8,224 nucleotides of DNA, from the NCBI GenBank assembly GCA_051881335.1, contig JBJEPR010000009.1, forward strand, positions 1 through 8,224, written 5' to 3'. The position numbers and the translations under genes were made by a program. The notes beneath the pieces are model-generated. The model was not told the DNA's origin, ran no database searches, and saw nothing but the letters and a program-made list of their open reading frames with translations. How positions within the stretch are numbered: the first letter of the stretch is position 1; every line of letters starts with the position of its first letter. Positions 5,489-8,224 of this stretch are shown here, piece by piece. Origin of the DNA: Fimenecus sp051881335. GTDB lineage: Bacteria; Bacillota; Clostridia; Oscillospirales; Acutalibacteraceae.

Positions 5489-5517
5489 ATTGTATGCAAA
5501 TCATCGCCATTTGTCAA
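5489..5517 (-). promoter_or_regulatory. DUF1294 gene promoter (sigma-A type)
   Basis: On the minus strand, TTGACA (5512-5517) and TACAAT (5489-5494) are 17 bp apart. The -35 lies directly next to the GGGAGG ribosome binding site (5519-5524) of the divergent GHL10 gene. I found no comparably good plus-strand promoter between 5400 and 5530, so the start of the GHL10 transcript is unresolved and may lie inside the DUF1294 gene. Confidence 0.8.
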
Positions 5518-5530
5518 CGGGAGGCTGTTT

Positions 5531-6763
5531 ATGAAAAAAAGGATTTGGATAGGGCTTATCTGTATTGCCGCTTTGCTTTGCGGGCTGTGGGCATACAGCC
5601 GCGTGAAATCGGACGCACCGCAACCCGAACCACAGCAAAACGAAACGGCACAAGTCAATCAAGAACTGCGCGCGGTATGGGTGAATTACAATGAACTGTC
5701 CATGAAAACTTATGAAAACGGCGGTACAGAAAGCGATTTCCGTCAGAAAGCGACGCAGATGTGTGAAAATATCCGTGCCGACGGATTGAATACCGTGATT
5801 GTGCAGGTGCGCCCGTTTTGCGATGCGTTTTACCCGTCAAAATACTTCCCGTGGAGCGCATACCTCACGGGTACACAGGGGCAGTCGGTTGATTATGACC
5901 CGCTTGCGGTGTTCATAGAATGCGCACAGGCGCAAAGCCTTTCGGTGCAGGCGTGGATTAATCCGTACCGTGTGTTGCCGTCCACCGATTGGGAATTGCT
6001 GTCTGCCGACAATCCTGCGCGCAAATGGTATGATGCGGGGAAAGTCGAAAATCTGTTGCTGACGGGAGAGGGTATCTACTTAAATCCTGCGAGCACCGAG
6101 GTGCAAACGCTGATTTTAAACGGCGTGCGCGAAATTTTGGAAAATTACGCGGTGTCTGCTATTCATTTAGATGATTATTATTACCCTACAACCGATTACA
6201 CGGTCGATGCGGACAGTTATGCCGCCTATCTTGCGGCAGGGGGTATACTTTCGCAGGACGATTGGCGGCGCGAGAATGTCAGCGCATTTGTCAGCGCCCT
6301 GTATGCATTGGTGAAATCGGTCAATCCGCAGGTACAGGTCGTCATAAGTCCCGGCGGGGATTTGGAACGCAATTATAATACGCTGTATGCCGATGTGGCG
6401 CGCTGGGCGCGGGAAGCGGGGTATGTCGATGTGCTTTTGCCGCAGCTTTACTACGGCTTTGAAAATCAAAAAAAGCCGTTTGAAAGCACAGCCTTAGAAT
6501 GGGCGAATTTGCAGTATGCCGATGGGGTTTCCCTTTGTTTCGGACTTGCCGCGTATAAATGCGGTAAAGAGGACGCCTATGCGGGGACGGGCGCTTTAGA
6601 ATGGACAGAGCACACGGACATTTTGGCACGACAGGTTTCGGCTTGCCGAGCGTTGCCGCGGTGCGACGGCTTTGCTTTTTTTACCTATTCCAGTATTTAC
6701 CAACAGAATTCCGAGGAAAATGTCAAAAAAGAGTGGAAAAATCTCAAAAATATGTTACAATGA
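5531..6763 (+). CDS. GHL10 family cell-wall glycoside hydrolase (YngK/DigH-like, PF02638)
   Basis: A 410-residue exported or membrane-anchored protein. A basic N-terminus and one hydrophobic segment (about 5-23) precede a polar linker rich in Pro, Gln and Glu to about residue 45. The sequence ALLCG resembles a lipobox only weakly (Leu before Cys), so I prefer an uncleaved anchor. The rest is a GHL10 TIM-barrel: RAVWVNYNEL at about 47-56, an NTVIVQVRPFCDAFYPSKYFPWS-type block at about 88-110, AWINPYR near 140, HLDDYYYP at 212-219 with the paired aspartates of the family, SPGG near 275, and VDVLLPQLYYG at 299-309. The E. coli relative DigH cleaves peptidoglycan glycan strands stripped of peptides. 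Here the same role on the cell wall is inferred. The start has GGGAGG upstream at good spacing. The next gene starts 42 bp downstream with no terminator between, so the two are probably one transcript. Confidence 0.87.
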   Translation: MKKRIWIGLICIAALLCGLWAYSRVKSDAPQPEPQQNETAQVNQELRAVWVNYNELSMKTYENGGTESDFRQKATQMCENIRADGLNTVIVQVRPFCDAFYPSKYFPWSAYLTGTQGQSVDYDPLAVFIECAQAQSLSVQAWINPYRVLPSTDWELLSADNPARKWYDAGKVENLLLTGEGIYLNPASTEVQTLILNGVREILENYAVSAIHLDDYYYPTTDYTVDADSYAAYLAAGGILSQDDWRRENVSAFVSALYALVKSVNPQVQVVISPGGDLERNYNTLYADVARWAREAGYVDVLLPQLYYGFENQKKPFESTALEWANLQYADGVSLCFGLAAYKCGKEDAYAGTGALEWTEHTDILARQVSACRALPRCDGFAFFTYSSIYQQNSEENVKKEWKNLKNMLQ

Positions 6764-6805
6764 GAATAATTGAGAAAGTTTGTAAATTTTGCGGAGATTG
6801 GGAAA

Positions 6806-8224
6806 ATGCGGGATATGCGAAAACGGTTGATTTGTATGGCGGTACTGATTATTTTGACGGTGCCGATTGTATATTTGGTGGCGTTGCAGGGTGTGGTGAC
6901 AGTGGTTGTAACCAACAGCGTGCCCGAAGTCAGCGAAACCACTGCACCACCCTCTGTTCCCGAAACAACCACGGCGGCGGACAGCCTCGTGCTCTCTGCA
7001 CCGTCTGAAAATCCCTGTACCGTGGAAACGCCGACAGTCAATATCAGCGGATATTGTGCGCCACATTTGCCGCTTACGGTGAACGGGCAGGCTGTTCCGA
7101 CCTCGGCAGACGGTCAATTTTCTTACGATTGTCCGCTGTCGGTCGGGGAGAATACGGTTATCGTTTCCAATACCGAAAAAGAAATTGTCTTAACCGTTAC
7201 CTACGCGCGCACACTTTTACGCGCGGTCAATCCCGCACAGCGTGTTACGGCACAGGGCGGTATGCTGTTGGAGGTTTCCTGCGAAGCGCTTGCGGGTGCC
7301 AAAGTGACCGCATCCCTTTCGGGACAGACGGTTTCGCTTGCTCCGGCGACGGACAACGCTTTGCCGGACGGCTTTGTGCAATACAGTGGGCAAATGACGC
7401 TCCCGGCTGCACAGTATGAGGTGCAAAAACTCGGTAAAATTCGTTTTACGGCAACCTTGGACGGGCAAAGCCAAACGGTTGCGGGCGGCAGTGTGCAAAT
7501 TGAGGCGCTGACGTATACCGACATTCCGATTGAAACAGGGCAGGGCGCAGTCAAAGCGCCGATTGTCTCCGGCGACGGGCTTGTGCAAACCTTAACTCCC
7601 GATACCGATTACGGGAAAGGCGTGGCGCGGATGCTCAAAATCACGGCGGATTATGCCGAAACCTGCCCGGGCAATACCGCTGACGATAAATCCTCGCCGC
7701 TTTGTACGCCGTTTTTACGCGGCACATACGATTATGTTGTCGGCGAGGGGCATTTCGGGGATACAGACTACTATATCACAAAATCCGGCTATAAAGTCGA
7801 GCAGGCGCAAAGCGAATGCTTTGACGGCTATATTTTACCGACGAACACGGTTTCGGTACATAAATCCTATACCGACGGCGAAACCACCGCTGTGCTCACA
7901 ATGAATTGGAAAGTGCCGTTTGTCTCGGAACTGAAAAAACAGGCATATTACAAAGGGTATACCGGCAGGGTGTTCAATGTGACGAGTTCCACGGCGGAAT
8001 ATATTGATTTTACCTTTTACTATACCAATGCCGCCGAAGGGGCGTTTGATTTCTCAGGCAGCAATACGGTGAGAAGCGCCGAATGGGTCAATGTCGGCAA
8101 GGACGGGACAACCACCCTGCGGGTCTATTTGCGAAACAGCGGGAAGTTTTACGGCTACCGCGCGTATTATGCGAGCGATAATCGTTTGGTGATTAGTTTC
8201 CGCAATCACCCGAAAACGCTGTCC
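6806..8224 (+). CDS. Membrane-anchored Ig-like wall protein, probable N-acetylmuramoyl-L-alanine amidase (partial)
   Basis: An open frame of 473 codons runs off the right edge with no stop. ATG at 6806 follows GGAG (6793-6796). A short basic N-terminus (RDMRKR) and one membrane segment at about 8-35 lead to a Thr/Pro/Glu-rich linker (about 38-60). Next come an Ig-like beta-sandwich-looking segment, with a SGYCAPHLPLTVNGQ start and a SVGENTVIVSN end (about 75-125), and then further beta-rich extracellular sequence with many Thr, Gly and Tyr residues. The last visible residues, LVISFRNHPKTLS, resemble the join before the GKTIVLDPGHGG start of Amidase_3 catalytic domains in Clostridia. The catalytic zinc ligands are not in the window, so amidase identity is an inference. 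It lies directly downstream of a GHL10 glycosidase gene, consistent with a peptidoglycan-remodelling unit. Alternative: another surface-anchored Ig-like protein. Confidence 0.7.
   Translation, partial: MRDMRKRLICMAVLIILTVPIVYLVALQGVVTVVVTNSVPEVSETTAPPSVPETTTAADSLVLSAPSENPCTVETPTVNISGYCAPHLPLTVNGQAVPTSADGQFSYDCPLSVGENTVIVSNTEKEIVLTVTYARTLLRAVNPAQRVTAQGGMLLEVSCEALAGAKVTASLSGQTVSLAPATDNALPDGFVQYSGQMTLPAAQYEVQKLGKIRFTATLDGQSQTVAGGSVQIEALTYTDIPIETGQGAVKAPIVSGDGLVQTLTPDTDYGKGVARMLKITADYAETCPGNTADDKSSPLCTPFLRGTYDYVVGEGHFGDTDYYITKSGYKVEQAQSECFDGYILPTNTVSVHKSYTDGETTAVLTMNWKVPFVSELKKQAYYKGYTGRVFNVTSSTAEYIDFTFYYTNAAEGAFDFSGSNTVRSAEWVNVGKDGTTTLRVYLRNSGKFYGYRAYYASDNRLVISFRNHPKTLS

Noticed and set aside
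5452..5694. Plus-strand open frame overlapping the DUF1294/GHL10 junction
   Set aside because: It has low-complexity Arg/Thr-rich translation and overlaps the GHL10 N-terminus in another frame, with no ribosome binding site or homology signal.

Overview
The window looks like chromosomal DNA from a Gram-positive member of the Bacillota, most likely a Clostridia (Oscillospirales/Ruminococcaceae-like) species. The reasons are the mid-GC coding sequence, strong GGAGG-type ribosome binding sites, near-consensus sigma-A promoters (TTGACA, 17 bp, TATAAT-like), intrinsic terminators, and the gene set itself: pyrR, plsY, a DUF1294 protein, a GHL10 glycosidase and an Ig-like wall-associated protein. 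I see no transposase, CRISPR array, rRNA, tRNA or phage module. The taxonomic call is an inference.

Layout. (1) Positions 1-115 hold an isolated hairpin and the terminator of a leftward unit. (2) Positions 116-1491, minus strand: upp (uracil phosphoribosyltransferase) followed by a DUF1643 gene. (3) Positions 1492-1639: a compact divergent promoter region serving upp (left) and pyrR (right). (4) Positions 1640-2667, plus strand: pyrR and a DUF523 gene of the TudS thiouracil-desulfidase family, 14 bp apart. (5) Positions 2668-2890: a promoter and a structured leader ending in a terminator hairpin. (6) Positions 2891-4366: the uracil permease gene uraA, followed by a strong terminator. (7) Positions 4442-5177: plsY under a perfect consensus promoter. 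(8) Positions 5172-5468, minus strand: a small DUF1294 membrane protein, converging on plsY with a 6-bp overlap. (9) Positions 5531-8224, plus strand: a GHL10 cell-wall glycosidase gene, then an anchored Ig-like protein that runs off the window and is probably an N-acetylmuramoyl-L-alanine amidase.

How the genes work together. The first half is a uracil-salvage locus. UraA imports uracil, Upp converts it to UMP, PyrR is the UMP-sensing RNA-binding regulator, and the DUF523 protein may feed the pathway by removing sulfur from thiolated uracil or its nucleotide. The most interesting element is the uraA leader. It can fold in two mutually exclusive ways: a bulged hairpin with a CAGAGA hexaloop (matching the CNGNGA loop of PyrR-binding RNAs) that permits a terminator, or a long antiterminator of 24 pairs over 27 positions that disrupts both. 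This is the layout of PyrR attenuation, with stem bases that differ from the Bacillus consensus. The second half is envelope biology: membrane phospholipid synthesis (plsY) and a two-gene peptidoglycan-remodelling unit.
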